Origin: Metabacillus sp. B2-18 | GTDB lineage: Bacteria; Bacillota; Bacilli; Bacillales; Bacillaceae | Direction: 5' to 3' | Assembly: GCF_021117275.1 (NCBI RefSeq) | Contig: NZ_CP088245.1 | Coordinates: 4,962,001 to 5,026,000, forward strand | Length of the DNA stretch: 64,000 nt | In this document: positions 8,545 to 17,204 of the stretch, piece by piece | Layout of the letters: every line of letters begins with the position of its first letter | Position numbering within the stretch: the first letter of the stretch is position 1 | Translations under genes and position numbers: made by a program | The notes under the pieces: model-generated | What the model saw: the letters and a program-made list of their open reading frames with translations, nothing else | The model's database searches: none | What the model was told of the DNA's origin: nothing

Positions 8545-8570
8545 GTTTATAATAATGGACAAGGGGGAAT
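8545..8570 (+). promoter_or_regulatory. Sigma-B type promoter for the GlsB-like gene
   Basis: GTTTAT (8545-8550), a 14-bp spacer and GGGAAT (8565-8570) match the Bacillus general stress promoter consensus GTTTWW-N12-15-GGGWAW at all positions. It is about 46 bp before the next start codon, whose product belongs to a family known to be stress-induced. Confidence 0.75.
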
Positions 8571-8615
8571 ATAAATTCCAAGACGGGGGATACAAAACTA
8601 AAGGAGGAGAGAAGA

Positions 8616-8882
8616 ATGGGTTTTATTTGGGCTTTAATTATAGGCGGAGTTATCGGCTGGTTAGCTGGATTAATTGCAGGACGTGATCTTCCAGGAGGAA
8701 TCTTTGGTAACATTATCGCAGGATTTATTGGAGCTTGGTTAGGCTCTCTTCTATTTGGTCAGTGGGGGCCAGAAATGGGTGGATTCTATATTGTCCCAGC
8801 TTTAATTGGTTCGATTATTCTTGTGTTCGTTGTAAGCTTTGTAATGAGAAAAATGCGAGGCGGACACCGAACAGCTTCATAA
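8616..8882 (+). CDS. GlsB/YeaQ/YmgE-family stress response membrane protein
   Basis: An 88-residue, very glycine-rich membrane protein with three hydrophobic segments. It begins GFIWALIIGGVIGWLAGLI, contains GGIFGNIIAGFIGAWLGSLLFG and ends in a short basic tail (MRKMRGGHR). This is the family once called transglycosylase-associated protein; the molecular role is unknown. AAAGGAGGAGAG lies before the ATG. A perfect sigma-B type promoter precedes it, so induction by heat, salt, ethanol or starvation is expected. A shared bidirectional terminator follows. Confidence 0.9.
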   Translation: MGFIWALIIGGVIGWLAGLIAGRDLPGGIFGNIIAGFIGAWLGSLLFGQWGPEMGGFYIVPALIGSIILVFVVSFVMRKMRGGHRTAS

Positions 8883-8895
8883 CAACATATAGTAA

Positions 8896-8935
8896 GTTTA
8901 AAAGCCCTATCTCAAAACAGATAGGGCTTTTAAAC
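8896..8935. terminator. Bidirectional intrinsic terminator
   Basis: A 17-bp perfect stem (GTTTAAAAGCCCTATCT and its complement) around CAAAAC lies between the convergent GlsB-like and RsbR-like genes. Confidence 0.9.
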
Positions 8936-8942
8936 ACTTATC

Positions 8943-9773
8943 TTAAATTTGTCCTAATGCATTTGCTAATGAGGCGGTTGTGTTAATTTCTTCAAAATCA
9001 AGGCCAAGTTGTATGGCTGTTTGAGCAATTTCAGGGCGAATACCTGATAATGTTGATCTAACACCTAAAAGCTTTAATGCCTTGATTAAGTGGAAAATTT
9101 CATGAGCAACCATTGTATCAATGATGGCAACACCAGACAGGTCAATACATAAATGTTCTACTTCAAGATTTGCACATTGTGTTAATGTGTTTTCTAAAAT
9201 TAATTTTGCTCTGGCTGTATCAATATCACCAATAAGTGGAAGAAGGGCTGTTTTATTTTGCAGAAGAATGACTGGTGAACTTAATTCATTAATCATTTCC
9301 TTTTGTGCCGCAATTTGTTTCATTGTGTTCTTATGGGCTGCATCAATGTAAATATAAACGGATAGATTGATGACTTTTTTAACTACATCTAACCATGAAA
9401 ATAATTGATCAACAGAAACTGTATCAATATTCTCTTTATAAAAGCTTTTGATATATTTAAGATAAACATCCTGTGTTCTTAAAAATTCCCTTACAACATA
9501 ATGAACAGGTGTGTCTAAATGCTTTTGATCCTGGGCTAGTTCCTCTGACCATGCTCTAAATTCACTTACAAACTTTCCTTCTTCTTCTATGAAAAGTCTA
9601 TGTAGGTGGATAAGGTAATCCTGATTTTGTTCTTTTAATGTTTGAATGATTGCTTGATCTTCCGTTGAATAGACTGAGTTTGGGTCATTGTCGTCAACCA
9701 TATTATACCAGTCTTCTGACATTTGCCATGAGTTCTTAACTAGGTAGTGATATAATTCTTCATTTCTATGCAT
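8943..9773 (-). CDS. RsbR-type stressosome protein (STAS domain)
   Basis: A 276-residue paralogue of RsbR. The N-terminal 150 or so residues are helical and resemble the non-heme globin-like sensor of RsbRB/RC/RD proteins. The C-terminal STAS domain starts at SSPVILLQNKTALLPLIGDIDTARA and contains IDLSGVAIIDTMVAHEIFH and LSGIRPEIAQTAIQLG. The threonine in IDTMVAH is the equivalent of an RsbT phosphorylation site in RsbRA. It should sit in the stressosome, controlling RsbT release and hence sigma-B. It is a stand-alone gene, typical of these paralogues, and neighbours a sigma-B promoter. Confidence 0.9.
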   Translation of the reverse strand: MHRNEELYHYLVKNSWQMSEDWYNMVDDNDPNSVYSTEDQAIIQTLKEQNQDYLIHLHRLFIEEEGKFVSEFRAWSEELAQDQKHLDTPVHYVVREFLRTQDVYLKYIKSFYKENIDTVSVDQLFSWLDVVKKVINLSVYIYIDAAHKNTMKQIAAQKEMINELSSPVILLQNKTALLPLIGDIDTARAKLILENTLTQCANLEVEHLCIDLSGVAIIDTMVAHEIFHLIKALKLLGVRSTLSGIRPEIAQTAIQLGLDFEEINTTASLANALGQI

Positions 9774-9806
9774 CTTCTTATGTCTCTCCCTAATCTGTTG
9801 TCTGAT

Positions 9807-10439
9807 TTATTTTACAAGTGAATGCTTAAAGGCATAAATAACAGCCTGTGTTCGATCTTGAACATCCAGCTTACTTAAGATGTTGCTAACATGGGTTTTG
9901 GCTGTTTTTAAGGCAATAAACAATTCATCTGCAATTTCTTGATTGGTTTTTCCTTGTGCCATCAGCAATAAAATTTCCATTTCCCTTGAAGTGAGTTGAT
10001 CATGGAGGTGTGTTGTTTCTCGTTGTCTCATCTTCATCATCATTTTACCTGTGACCTCAGGCTCTAAAATCGATTGACCGTGAAACGTGGCGCGGACAGC
10101 ATTGGCGATCTCACTTGCTTTTGACGTTTTTAGCAAATAGCTTGTTGCCCCCGCTTCCAGTGCCGGATATACCTTCTCATCATCTAGGAAGCTTGTCACA
10201 ATGATAATTTTAGCCTCAGGCCAGGCATCGACGATTCTCTTTGTTGCCTCAATTCCGTCCATTTCCTTCATAACCAAATCCATTAAAATGACATCCGGGC
10301 GAAGGTCAAGACATAGCTCTACACCTTTTTTTCCGTTATCTGCTTCACCAATTACCTCAATGTCAGGCTGGGCAGATAAATAGGATGAAACACCGATTCG
10401 TACCATTTCATGATCATCAACAAATACTACTTTAATCAT
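9807..10439 (-). CDS. liaR: LiaR response regulator
   Basis: A 210-residue NarL/FixJ-type regulator. The receiver domain has the acidic pair in [10 protein letters not shown] and the phospho-acceptor Asp54 in [10 protein letters not shown]. The C-terminal LuxR-type helix-turn-helix is [40 protein letters not shown]. The ATG at 10439 ([14 protein letters not shown]) matches the canonical start; an in-frame GTG three codons upstream overlaps liaS. It is the output of the LiaFSR cell-envelope stress system and should activate the liaI promoter upstream. Confidence 0.93.
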   Translation of the reverse strand: MIKVVFVDDHEMVRIGVSSYLSAQPDIEVIGEADNGKKGVELCLDLRPDVILMDLVMKEMDGIEATKRIVDAWPEAKIIIVTSFLDDEKVYPALEAGATSYLLKTSKASEIANAVRATFHGQSILEPEVTGKMMMKMRQRETTHLHDQLTSREMEILLLMAQGKTNQEIADELFIALKTAKTHVSNILSKLDVQDRTQAVIYAFKHSLVK

Positions 10440-11475
10440 TGTTTTCACTCTCTCCTGCTAGGACAGGAACCTTAACCTCTAACCGTGTCCCTTTATTTTT
10501 CAGGCTGACAATTTTCATTGAACCACCTATTTCAACAGCACGCTCATGCATGTTTTGTAAACCGTATGAACCTGTTTTACCTTCTTCAAGCTCAAACCCA
10601 ATGCCATCATCTGTCACACGCATGATCACAAAGGAATCGCGTTCTATCAACAACACGTCCAAACTTGTTGCCTTTGCATGACGAAGTGTATTGGAAACAG
10701 ACTCTTGAAGAATACGAAATAAATGGTCCTCTACACCTTTGTCTAATGGGATCGGTTCTACTTTCCATTTTATATTCATTGTCACCTTTTGCATTAGTTC
10801 TACCAAAAGCTCTTGAATTCCTTCTTGAAGGGATTTACCTTTTAATGCCGCTGGTCGTAAATGTAATAGCAACGCTCTCATTTCAAGCTGTGATTGGTGA
10901 ATCGTTGCCTCAATTAGCCTTAACTGTTTCGACTCACCATCATCCCATTCTTCTCTACTCTCGGTAATAGCTGACATCATCATTGATGCTGCAAAAAGCT
11001 GTTGACTGACAGAATCATGAAGCTCACGAGCCAATCGATTTCTTTCCTGTGAAACTAATTCTTGTATTCTCTTTTCTTGGTCTTCTGCTTTTTCTGTTGC
11101 TAGCTTTTGCGAGAGCTTTGTTTGTTCCTGAATTTGCTTCTGAATCTTTTCAACCTTCTTTTGAATATCTTGTACTTCTGGCAAACAAGGTTGTTCAGTA
11201 GAGATCGTCCGTCCCTTATCAAGCTCCTGAATTGTTTGTTCAATTGTACTGAGCTGTTTTTTCCAATAAAGACCGGAAAACAAACCAAAGAGTACACCTG
11301 CTACTATACTTATGCTTGGCACAATATAAATAAAAGGTAAATCCATGATTTTTTGATTCCATAGTTCACTCCATTTATGAAGGGGAAATGCCATAAAAAA
11401 CATGAGGGAAAGAAGAATGAATAGAATAAGTGAAAAAAATGCACCTAACAAAACTTGCCGCTGTATCATATTCAT
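10432..11475 (-). CDS. liaS: LiaS sensor histidine kinase
   Basis: A 347-residue kinase with two N-terminal membrane helices (about 8-30 and 46-68), a linker coiled coil (about 72-145) and a HisKA_3 dimerisation domain with His153 in [19 protein letters not shown]. The ATPase domain follows, with N-box [18 protein letters not shown] and G-box [23 protein letters not shown]. The very small extracellular loop marks it as an intramembrane-sensing kinase. It overlaps liaF by 4 bp and liaR by 8 bp, so FSR are translationally coupled. GAGGTG before the ATG lies in the end of liaF. Confidence 0.94.
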   Translation of the reverse strand: MNMIQRQVLLGAFFSLILFILLSLMFFMAFPLHKWSELWNQKIMDLPFIYIVPSISIVAGVLFGLFSGLYWKKQLSTIEQTIQELDKGRTISTEQPCLPEVQDIQKKVEKIQKQIQEQTKLSQKLATEKAEDQEKRIQELVSQERNRLARELHDSVSQQLFAASMMMSAITESREEWDDGESKQLRLIEATIHQSQLEMRALLLHLRPAALKGKSLQEGIQELLVELMQKVTMNIKWKVEPIPLDKGVEDHLFRILQESVSNTLRHAKATSLDVLLIERDSFVIMRVTDDGIGFELEEGKTGSYGLQNMHERAVEIGGSMKIVSLKNKGTRLEVKVPVLAGESENND

Positions 11476-12221
11476 ATTCTTTTCACCTCAAGCTTTCCTG
11501 AAATAGCTGAAGTGATCAATTTCACCCTTTGTTCACCTTGTCTGTACTGCGGTGTTTCATAAACAAGAGTTTCATTCACAACCTTTTGCTTAAAATCTTG
11601 AAAAACACTCACATCACCAATCATAACAGAATGGTTAATATGAACCTCCACTTCATATGGAACAAGAATTTGAACATTTCCTACTAAACTGCGTATCGAA
11701 ATAATCGCTTCCTCATTTGGTAAGACCGTATCACTTAAATCAATGACTGTGTTCCCAACACCCACCTGAATATTGATATCATTCCATTCATATGCAATAT
11801 CCGGTGATTTTTGATTCGTAAAGAACTTATTTTCAAAGATTTTTTTCTGATGGGTCACTGGTTCGTTTGCCGGTTCATTTTTTTCTGATTCGCCCGAAGG
11901 CTCCTTCACACTTGGTTTTATTCGTTTAGGCTCCTTCTGTGTTTGGAAAAATTGAACAACAGCATAAATGAGCAGCACACAAATAAAATAACGAAATGTC
12001 ATCATATTCAGCACGGTAATAACAAGCCAAATCCAACCAATCCAATAGAGGCTCTTGCCTATAAACCGCGGTCGCCATCGACGCCCTAAAAAAATGCATC
12101 CAATTGATAACAAAAATGTAACGATTAAACCACCATTAAAAAATAATATTTCTAAAAGAAGGAGGAGAATTCCTATTAGAATAATCCAATTTACATAATC
12201 AGAATTCATATTTCTTAACAC
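11472..12221 (-). CDS. liaF: LiaF inhibitor of the LiaSR system
   Basis: A 249-residue membrane protein with about four hydrophobic N-terminal segments and a soluble C-terminal domain from about residue 140. The latter has the cell-wall-active antibiotics response signature IQVGVGNTVIDLSDTVLPNEEAIISIRSLVGNVQILVPYEVEV. In B. subtilis LiaF keeps LiaS inactive until lipid II antibiotics act. The GTG start is supported by GGAGG 7 bp upstream. No liaG gene is present between liaH and liaF, unlike in B. subtilis. Confidence 0.93.
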   Translation of the reverse strand: MLRNMNSDYVNWIILIGILLLLLEILFFNGGLIVTFLLSIGCIFLGRRWRPRFIGKSLYWIGWIWLVITVLNMMTFRYFICVLLIYAVVQFFQTQKEPKRIKPSVKEPSGESEKNEPANEPVTHQKKIFENKFFTNQKSPDIAYEWNDINIQVGVGNTVIDLSDTVLPNEEAIISIRSLVGNVQILVPYEVEVHINHSVMIGDVSVFQDFKQKVVNETLVYETPQYRQGEQRVKLITSAISGKLEVKRI

Positions 12222-12285
12222 GCGGTTTCCTCCTCCCTATTAATATAGTAACAAACTTTTATGTCAGCCGCGTTTCATATGAAAG

Positions 12286-12310
12286 AAGGCGCAAGTTTGA
12301 CCTACGCCTT
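12286..12310 (-). terminator. Hairpin between liaH and liaF, possible leaky terminator
   Basis: AAGGCG pairs with CGCCTT across a 13-base loop, followed on the minus strand by a weak T-rich run (CTTCTTTC). In B. subtilis a leaky terminator after liaH makes liaIH far more abundant than the downstream genes; this hairpin could do the same. Confidence 0.45.
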
Positions 12311-12329
12311 TTAAGAATACCATGAAGAT

Positions 12330-12977
12330 TTACGAGATTGTATTTGTTTGTTCAGTTTTTAATTGTTTTTCTAATTGTGCAATACGAGCATCAATTGTAT
12401 TGCGGTGATAAGCTTTTGTTACCTGCTGCTCGAGGCGATCTAGATAGCTTTCCATTTCTTCAAATCTTGCAAATGCTTTTGTTGAAAAACTGCCAGAATC
12501 AGATACTTTGCTAATACGGTGGTGAGCACGGGCAACATTTTCTCTTCCCATTAACTCCATACGTTTAATCTGCATATCTTTTAATTTATGTTTCATTTCC
12601 TCATACTTTTGCTCAAGCTCTTCAAGCTGCTGTGCTGTTTGCTTACGAGATGCATCTAAACGCTCTCTTCTTTCTTCATAATGAGCATACTCTTTTAAAG
12701 CAAATTCATAAAGTTCAGCCTCTCCAGCCTTTGAGGCAATTTCAGCTTGATGCTTACGTTTTTCTGCTAGATGTGTTGCTTCATTGTACTCGCGGTTAAA
12801 CTCTTCTTTTAACAAATACTGACGTTCAACTAACTTACGAACCTTTTCTGTTTCCTGCTCACATTGTCTTAAGTAGTGGTTTAAAATTGAGATTGGATTT
12901 TTTTGTTCCTTTTGATCTAATGCCTCATGTAAATCTGCTGAAATTGTATCCGCTAATCTTGTGAAAATATTTGCCAT
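12330..12977 (-). CDS. liaH: LiaH, PspA/IM30-family phage-shock protein
   Basis: A 215-residue, almost wholly helical PspA-like protein (MANIFTRLADTISADLHEALDQ at the start, then long coiled coil with heptads from about 30 to 210). PspA proteins form large oligomers that bind and protect a damaged cytoplasmic membrane. The family motif DPISMLNQYIR appears as NPISILNHYLRQCEQE. It is the main effector of the lia response, placed directly after liaI. Confidence 0.93.
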   Translation of the reverse strand: MANIFTRLADTISADLHEALDQKEQKNPISILNHYLRQCEQETEKVRKLVERQYLLKEEFNREYNEATHLAEKRKHQAEIASKAGEAELYEFALKEYAHYEERRERLDASRKQTAQQLEELEQKYEEMKHKLKDMQIKRMELMGRENVARAHHRISKVSDSGSFSTKAFARFEEMESYLDRLEQQVTKAYHRNTIDARIAQLEKQLKTEQTNTIS

Positions 12978-13070
12978 TATAAATCTCTCCTTTAATGTTT
13001 TACATTTTTTTATTAAACTTGTGAGGAGTTTTTACTCTAGCCTCCTCAGTCAAGGTGGGAAAAACGTTTA

Positions 13071-13421
13071 TTAATAGTTACCTTTTAAATCGTTCCATTC
13101 TTTTTCAAAATTTGTAAATGGATCTGAATCTTCTTTAATGGATTTTTCAGATGATTTGTTCCAGTTTTTATAAACAACGTAAATCACATATGCAGCAACA
13201 AATCCTAAAATCGCTGGCAGGTTTGATGCTGAAGCGAATAACGCAATCACACCAACAATCGCTAACACCACTTTGTTAAATTTAGATTCCGTCTTGATAA
13301 AGCCTTTGTACGAGTAGTACAGAATTAGCAGACTTAACCCTAAAGCAATCATAGGTGCTAAATTTGATAGCAGTATTGCCACAGCCACCCCACCTAAAAG
13401 TAAAAGCCCAAACTTTTTCAT
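13071..13421 (-). CDS. liaI: LiaI-like membrane anchor protein
   Basis: A 116-residue membrane protein with hydrophobic segments at about 5-38 and 50-83, then a charged cytoplasmic tail ending SDPFTNFEKEWNDLKGNY. Position directly before the PspA-like gene, size and topology fit LiaI, which recruits LiaH to the membrane in B. subtilis. An AGGAGG-type site precedes the ATG. It is the first gene of the liaIHFSR transcript, so its upstream region should hold the LiaR-dependent promoter. Confidence 0.85.
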   Translation of the reverse strand: MKKFGLLLLGGVAVAILLSNLAPMIALGLSLLILYYSYKGFIKTESKFNKVVLAIVGVIALFASASNLPAILGFVAAYVIYVVYKNWNKSSEKSIKEDSDPFTNFEKEWNDLKGNY

Positions 13422-13477
13422 CTTTTGTTTCCTCCTTTTTTAGTAGAAAAGCTCGTTGACTTTTCTCTTTACCAACC

Positions 13478-13521
13478 AACACAAGTTGTTTGGCTTCGTT
13501 ATGTTGTGTTTAACTTGTGTT
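13478..13521. promoter_or_regulatory. Inverted repeat upstream of liaI, candidate operator
   Basis: AACACAAGTT (13478-13487) and its perfect complement AACTTGTGTT (13512-13521) are separated by 24 bp, giving centres 34 bp apart. The element starts 57 bp before liaI. It does not match a LiaR box that I can recall, so the binding protein is open. Confidence 0.4.
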
Positions 13522-13705
13522 CGTTTCTATGTCTTTATCTTACCTACATTCCAGAGTTCTCAAAACGAGCCTCAGCTTTATTTTCATCTACGGCTAGAGG
13601 CTTAGTAAGGGTACGTCTCATAGATTTTTCATAAGTGAATACATGTTTTAACCTTAATTGGAAAAAATTAATAAGAATGATGTTTAGCCTATAGGAGGTA
13701 TTTGA

Positions 13706-15244
13706 ATGACAGAAGAATTCCCACAAGGAAAGATGCCTTATGAACCTGAGCCATTTTGGAGAGAATCAGCTCAACTAAAATCGTTTCCTCCTTTAAAAAT
13801 TGATACAGAAGTTGATGTAGCAATCGTTGGAGGCGGGATTACCGGGATTACAACTGCTTACTTATTATCAAAGCAAGGATTGAAAGTAGCTATTTTAGAA
13901 GCTAGTGAAATTCTAAATGGAACAACCGGTCATACTACGGCAAAAGTAACAGCTCAGCACGGCCTCATATATGATGAACTGATTCAGCATATGGGTGAAG
14001 AAAATGCTAAGCTGTATTACCAAGCCAATATAGATGCCCTTGAATTTGTTCGACAAACAACAAATGAACTTGGGATTGATTGTGATTTAACTGAAGAAGA
14101 TGCCTATATCTATGCGATAAGTGACCATTATGAAAAGAAAATAAACAAAGAACTTGAAGCCTATCAAAGACTTGGTATACATAGTGAGTATGTTAAAAAC
14201 ATTCCTTTTCCAATCGATATCAAAGGCTCTATTGTGATGAAATCTCAGGGACAATATCATCCTTTGAAATTTTTAACAGTACTTGTTGATGAAATCGTGA
14301 AATCAGGTGGAGAAATCTACGAACAAACAACTGCAATCGATATTGACGAAACAACATCTAAACCAACCATTATTACAAGGGAAAATCGCCGTGTTGCCTG
14401 CAAATATGCCATTGCCTGCTCACACTTTCCATTTTTTGATGGAAAAGGATTTTACTTTTCACGTCTACATGCAGAGCGTTCTTACATTCTTGGAGTTCGT
14501 GCGAAAATGGATTTCCCTGGTGGAATGTACTACAGCGCCGATTCTCCAACAAGATCATTGCGCTATACACCGATGAATGGTGAAAAACTTATATTAGTTA
14601 GTGGTGATGGTCATAAAACTGGGCAAGGCATGTCAACCTACAAGCACTATAAAGCTCTTGAGGAATTCAGTGAAGAAGTGCTTGGGATTGAAGAAATTAA
14701 ATATCGCTGGTCTGCCCAAGATTTATATACTCTAGATAAAGTTCCATACGTCGGATCGATTACATCCAGCAAACCAAATATCTTAGTGGCAACTGGTTAC
14801 CGAAAATGGGGAATGACAAACGGAATTGCAGCAGCAAAGATTCTTACTGATCTTGTTTTAGAAAGAGAAAATCCGTATCAAGATTTATATAGCCCATCCC
14901 GTTTTTACGCTGATCCTAGTATTAAGAAATTTCTCAAGCAAAACCTTGATGTTGCAGGTCATTTAATTGAAGGAAAAATCGATATTGCCGACAAAAGCAT
15001 TCAAGATATCGGAAACGATGAAGGCTCTGTTGTTGTTGTGAACGGCAAACGAGCTGGCTGCTATAAAGATAACGAAGGAAATGTGAATCTTGTTGATACA
15101 ACCTGTACGCATATGGGCTGTGAAGTAGAATGGAACAGCGGTGACCGTACTTGGGACTGCCCTTGTCATGGTTCGAGATTTTCGGTTACTGGTGATGTTG
15201 TTGAGGGACCAGCGAAGAAGCCGTTGAAGAAGGTTGATATGTAG
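13706..15244 (+). CDS. FAD-dependent oxidoreductase with C-terminal Rieske domain
   Basis: A 512-residue fusion like B. subtilis YhfW. Residues 30-400 are a DAO-type flavoprotein starting with the dinucleotide motif VDVAIVGGGITGITTAYLL; GYRKWGMTNGIAAAKIL is the conserved end of the FAD domain. Residues 430-512 form a Rieske [2Fe-2S] domain with ligands in CTHMGC (about 466-471) and CPCHGS (about 485-490). Electrons probably pass between flavin and cluster, but substrate and partner are unknown. AGGAGG precedes the ATG. It is monocistronic with its own terminator. Confidence 0.88.
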   Translation: MTEEFPQGKMPYEPEPFWRESAQLKSFPPLKIDTEVDVAIVGGGITGITTAYLLSKQGLKVAILEASEILNGTTGHTTAKVTAQHGLIYDELIQHMGEENAKLYYQANIDALEFVRQTTNELGIDCDLTEEDAYIYAISDHYEKKINKELEAYQRLGIHSEYVKNIPFPIDIKGSIVMKSQGQYHPLKFLTVLVDEIVKSGGEIYEQTTAIDIDETTSKPTIITRENRRVACKYAIACSHFPFFDGKGFYFSRLHAERSYILGVRAKMDFPGGMYYSADSPTRSLRYTPMNGEKLILVSGDGHKTGQGMSTYKHYKALEEFSEEVLGIEEIKYRWSAQDLYTLDKVPYVGSITSSKPNILVATGYRKWGMTNGIAAAKILTDLVLERENPYQDLYSPSRFYADPSIKKFLKQNLDVAGHLIEGKIDIADKSIQDIGNDEGSVVVVNGKRAGCYKDNEGNVNLVDTTCTHMGCEVEWNSGDRTWDCPCHGSRFSVTGDVVEGPAKKPLKKVDM

Positions 15245-15266
15245 AGGGTTTTTAAAAATAACGTTG

Positions 15267-15293
15267 AAAAGGGCTGCTGTGGGCAGCCCTTTT
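15267..15293 (+). terminator. Intrinsic terminator after the Rieske oxidoreductase
   Basis: AAAAGGGCTGC pairs with GCAGCCCTTTT around a five-base loop, and a T-rich run follows. Confidence 0.85.
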
Positions 15294-15352
15294 GTTATGT
15301 GTTTGTCATTTTGGTTAATCAGCCAGAGGTTTCCCTGCAACAATTGACCAAC

Positions 15353-15442
15353 TTGCAAAAAATCTGGTGATGGTTGCAAGTTTGTTGGCTTGAGTTGCAA
15401 GAATAACCGCAGAACTTGCAGAATCATTTGAATGAGTTGCAA
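15353..15442 (-). repeat. 21-bp-period TTGCAA array, locus A
   Basis: The motif TTGCAA (once TTGCAG) starts at 15353, 15374, 15395, 15416 and 15437, an exact 21-bp period over five units. On the minus strand two units read TTGCAACTCA, as does one at locus B (36254-36322). The 15 bases between motifs are only loosely conserved. Confidence 0.8.
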
Positions 15443-15516
15443 AGATATTTAAGATCTTATAAAATTGGCAACTTTAAGTGATGTTGAATTTGACTGCTTT
15501 GGATATAGACATAGCG

Positions 15517-15672
15517 ATGAAGGACAGTTCTCCGGGTGAACCGGTCTGTTTTGTCGTTTATCCACCTTATGAAAGACATTCCTCTCGGCGAACCGCCCGC
15601 TTTTGTCGTTCATACGCCTTATGAAAGACATTCCTCCATTTAACACGATCACTTTTGTCCTGCATTACAGCC
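15517..15672. repeat. 52-bp tandem repeat array, locus A (three units)
   Basis: Units begin at ATGAA in positions 15517, 15569 and 15621, an exact 52-bp period. Each has an imperfect internal inverted repeat, ATGAAAGAC near the start and TTTTGTC(G)TTCAT about 30 bases later, so single units could fold into hairpins. The same period and pattern occur at 41296-41555. Confidence 0.85.
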
Positions 15673-15680
15673 AGAATCAG

Positions 15681-16808
15681 TCAAACCCTCTTATCCCCCT
15701 TCATCACTCTACCCAATTCCACTTTCTTTTTCTTCATAATCCTCACAACTGGATCCTTTGCACTTAGCTTTCGATAGGTGATGTTTGAGATGTCTAGTCC
15801 ATGTCCCAGTGTTGCATAAACATGACCTTGTTTTGGGTCGATTAGTTGATTGCCTTCAAAGTAAACTCGTGGCGTTTTCCACAGAGCTACTAAAGCTTTT
15901 CCAAAAGGCATTTCATGATAGCGGTCAGGCCACATAGTTTTGATATGTTCCTTTACTAATGGATAATATTTAGAGCTCATGCCTGGAAAAAGATGATGCT
16001 CTGTATGGTAAGAAAAATTAAAATGTAGCACATCGACCCATTTAGGGACAGTTACTGTTAAGCTATTTGCTAATGGATCGTTTACCTCTGTTATTGGATT
16101 TAAACGGTGATTTGTTGAGATATAGCCCATAACAATGGCATTTGCAATTAGTAACGGCAACAAAAACGCAAAAAACCACTTAACTGGTCCCATAATAAAA
16201 AGTAATGAAAACCAGAAAACCCATGGCAATATAAGCTGCATCCATACGGAGCGCTTTTGCTTTGGTTTAAATTCCTTTATGTAGGCAACAAACATTTTTG
16301 CAGAATGAAGGGAAAACATAACCGTTAAAGATGCAAAACTGGCAAAAGCCCGTACACCATGTGGCAGGCGGTATATCCAACGTAAAAATTTTGTTTTTGA
16401 TAAACGCTCTAGTGTTGGCCAAGAATCAGGGTCATGTTCTTCATGTTGGGTATGAACATGGTGTGTTAGGTTATGCCACTTTCTCCACAGTTTTGGTCCA
16501 GTGCTTAGCGGCCAAAAGGCAATTGCCCCCAGTAAGTCACGAAGCCAAGGCTTTCTTACTACAGTTCCATGGAGAATTTCATGTCCAAGAAACCCCATTG
16601 CGGCAAAGCTTGCTCCAAGCACAAGGGCAATCCCCAAATAGAGAAACGGGTGTAATTGAAATAAGCCAATTGTGAGAAAGCCCGCTATAACAATTAATAA
16701 ATATGCTAGACCTCCCCAAAGGCGTCCAGGCACAGGCTTAAAGGCCTTTTTCGGTAATTTTGGTGCAATACGTGCTGCATACCATGCAAAAGAATGTAGC
16801 TTATCCAT
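15681..16808 (-). CDS. Membrane fatty acid desaturase
   Basis: A 375-residue integral membrane desaturase. The three histidine boxes that bind the di-iron centre are HEILH (76-80), HNLTHH (112-117) and HTEHH (about 285). Four to six hydrophobic segments surround them. The ATG at 16808 (MDKLHSFAWY) has GGAGGG 9 bp upstream and is preferred over an in-frame start 16 codons earlier. Products of this family introduce double bonds into acyl lipids, often at low temperature; the position of the double bond cannot be deduced. It is followed at its 3' side by the repeat region. Confidence 0.9.
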   Translation of the reverse strand: MDKLHSFAWYAARIAPKLPKKAFKPVPGRLWGGLAYLLIVIAGFLTIGLFQLHPFLYLGIALVLGASFAAMGFLGHEILHGTVVRKPWLRDLLGAIAFWPLSTGPKLWRKWHNLTHHVHTQHEEHDPDSWPTLERLSKTKFLRWIYRLPHGVRAFASFASLTVMFSLHSAKMFVAYIKEFKPKQKRSVWMQLILPWVFWFSLLFIMGPVKWFFAFLLPLLIANAIVMGYISTNHRLNPITEVNDPLANSLTVTVPKWVDVLHFNFSYHTEHHLFPGMSSKYYPLVKEHIKTMWPDRYHEMPFGKALVALWKTPRVYFEGNQLIDPKQGHVYATLGHGLDISNITYRKLSAKDPVVRIMKKKKVELGRVMKGDKRV

Positions 16809-17002
16809 TTTCCTACTCCCTCCAGAATCAGTAATATCTACTAATAGTTTGTACAATTTTTGATGATTTAGGAGTGAAATTTGGAAATTTTCTCTATATG
16901 AATGTGTATATTTTTAACAATTAAAAAATACCCTTCATTCAACATGTTAATTTTCATAATGGTTAAGATAAAAATAACAATATGATGAAGGAGATGATTA
17001 GC

Positions 17003-17152
17003 ATGGATCAAAGAAATAATGAAAGAAACAATGAAAATTCATACAAGGGAAAAGTATACAAAAGAAAATCAGAAGCTTTTTCAGAGTATAATATTAACCT
17101 CCCTGAACAACCCCTTCCTCAACCTAAGGATTATGAAGAAATTGAATATTAA
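17003..17152 (+). CDS. Small hydrophilic protein, 49 residues
   Basis: A short frame with a good ribosome site (AAGGAG 10 or so bp before ATG) and its own downstream hairpin. The product starts MDQRNNERNNENSYKGKVYK and ends with a proline- and glutamate-rich tail (LPEQPLPQPKDYEEIEY). There is no cysteine or membrane segment. It lies alone between the divergent desaturase and the convergent nasF. I do not recognise it; composition resembles small spore-associated or disordered proteins, but that is a guess. Confidence 0.6.
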   Translation: MDQRNNERNNENSYKGKVYKRKSEAFSEYNINLPEQPLPQPKDYEEIEY

Positions 17153-17157
17153 AAACT

Positions 17158-17203
17158 AACAAGGCTGAATGCATAACGTTCTCCTTTATGCATTCAGCCT
17201 TGT
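17158..17203. terminator. Bidirectional intrinsic terminator
   Basis: A long stem, AACAAGGCTGAATGCATAA with its complement, closes around an eight-base loop between the 49-residue gene and nasF, with TTTT on the plus side. Confidence 0.85.
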
Positions 17204-17204
17204 T

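Noticed and set aside
15353..15442. Minus-strand frame giving a Leu/Gln-rich heptad peptide
   Set aside because: The frame begins at the end of this repeat, overlaps the Rieske oxidoreductase gene antisense and has no ribosome site.
15449..15652. 67-codon minus-strand frame
   Set aside because: It runs across the 52-bp repeat array, has no ribosome site and no family resemblance.
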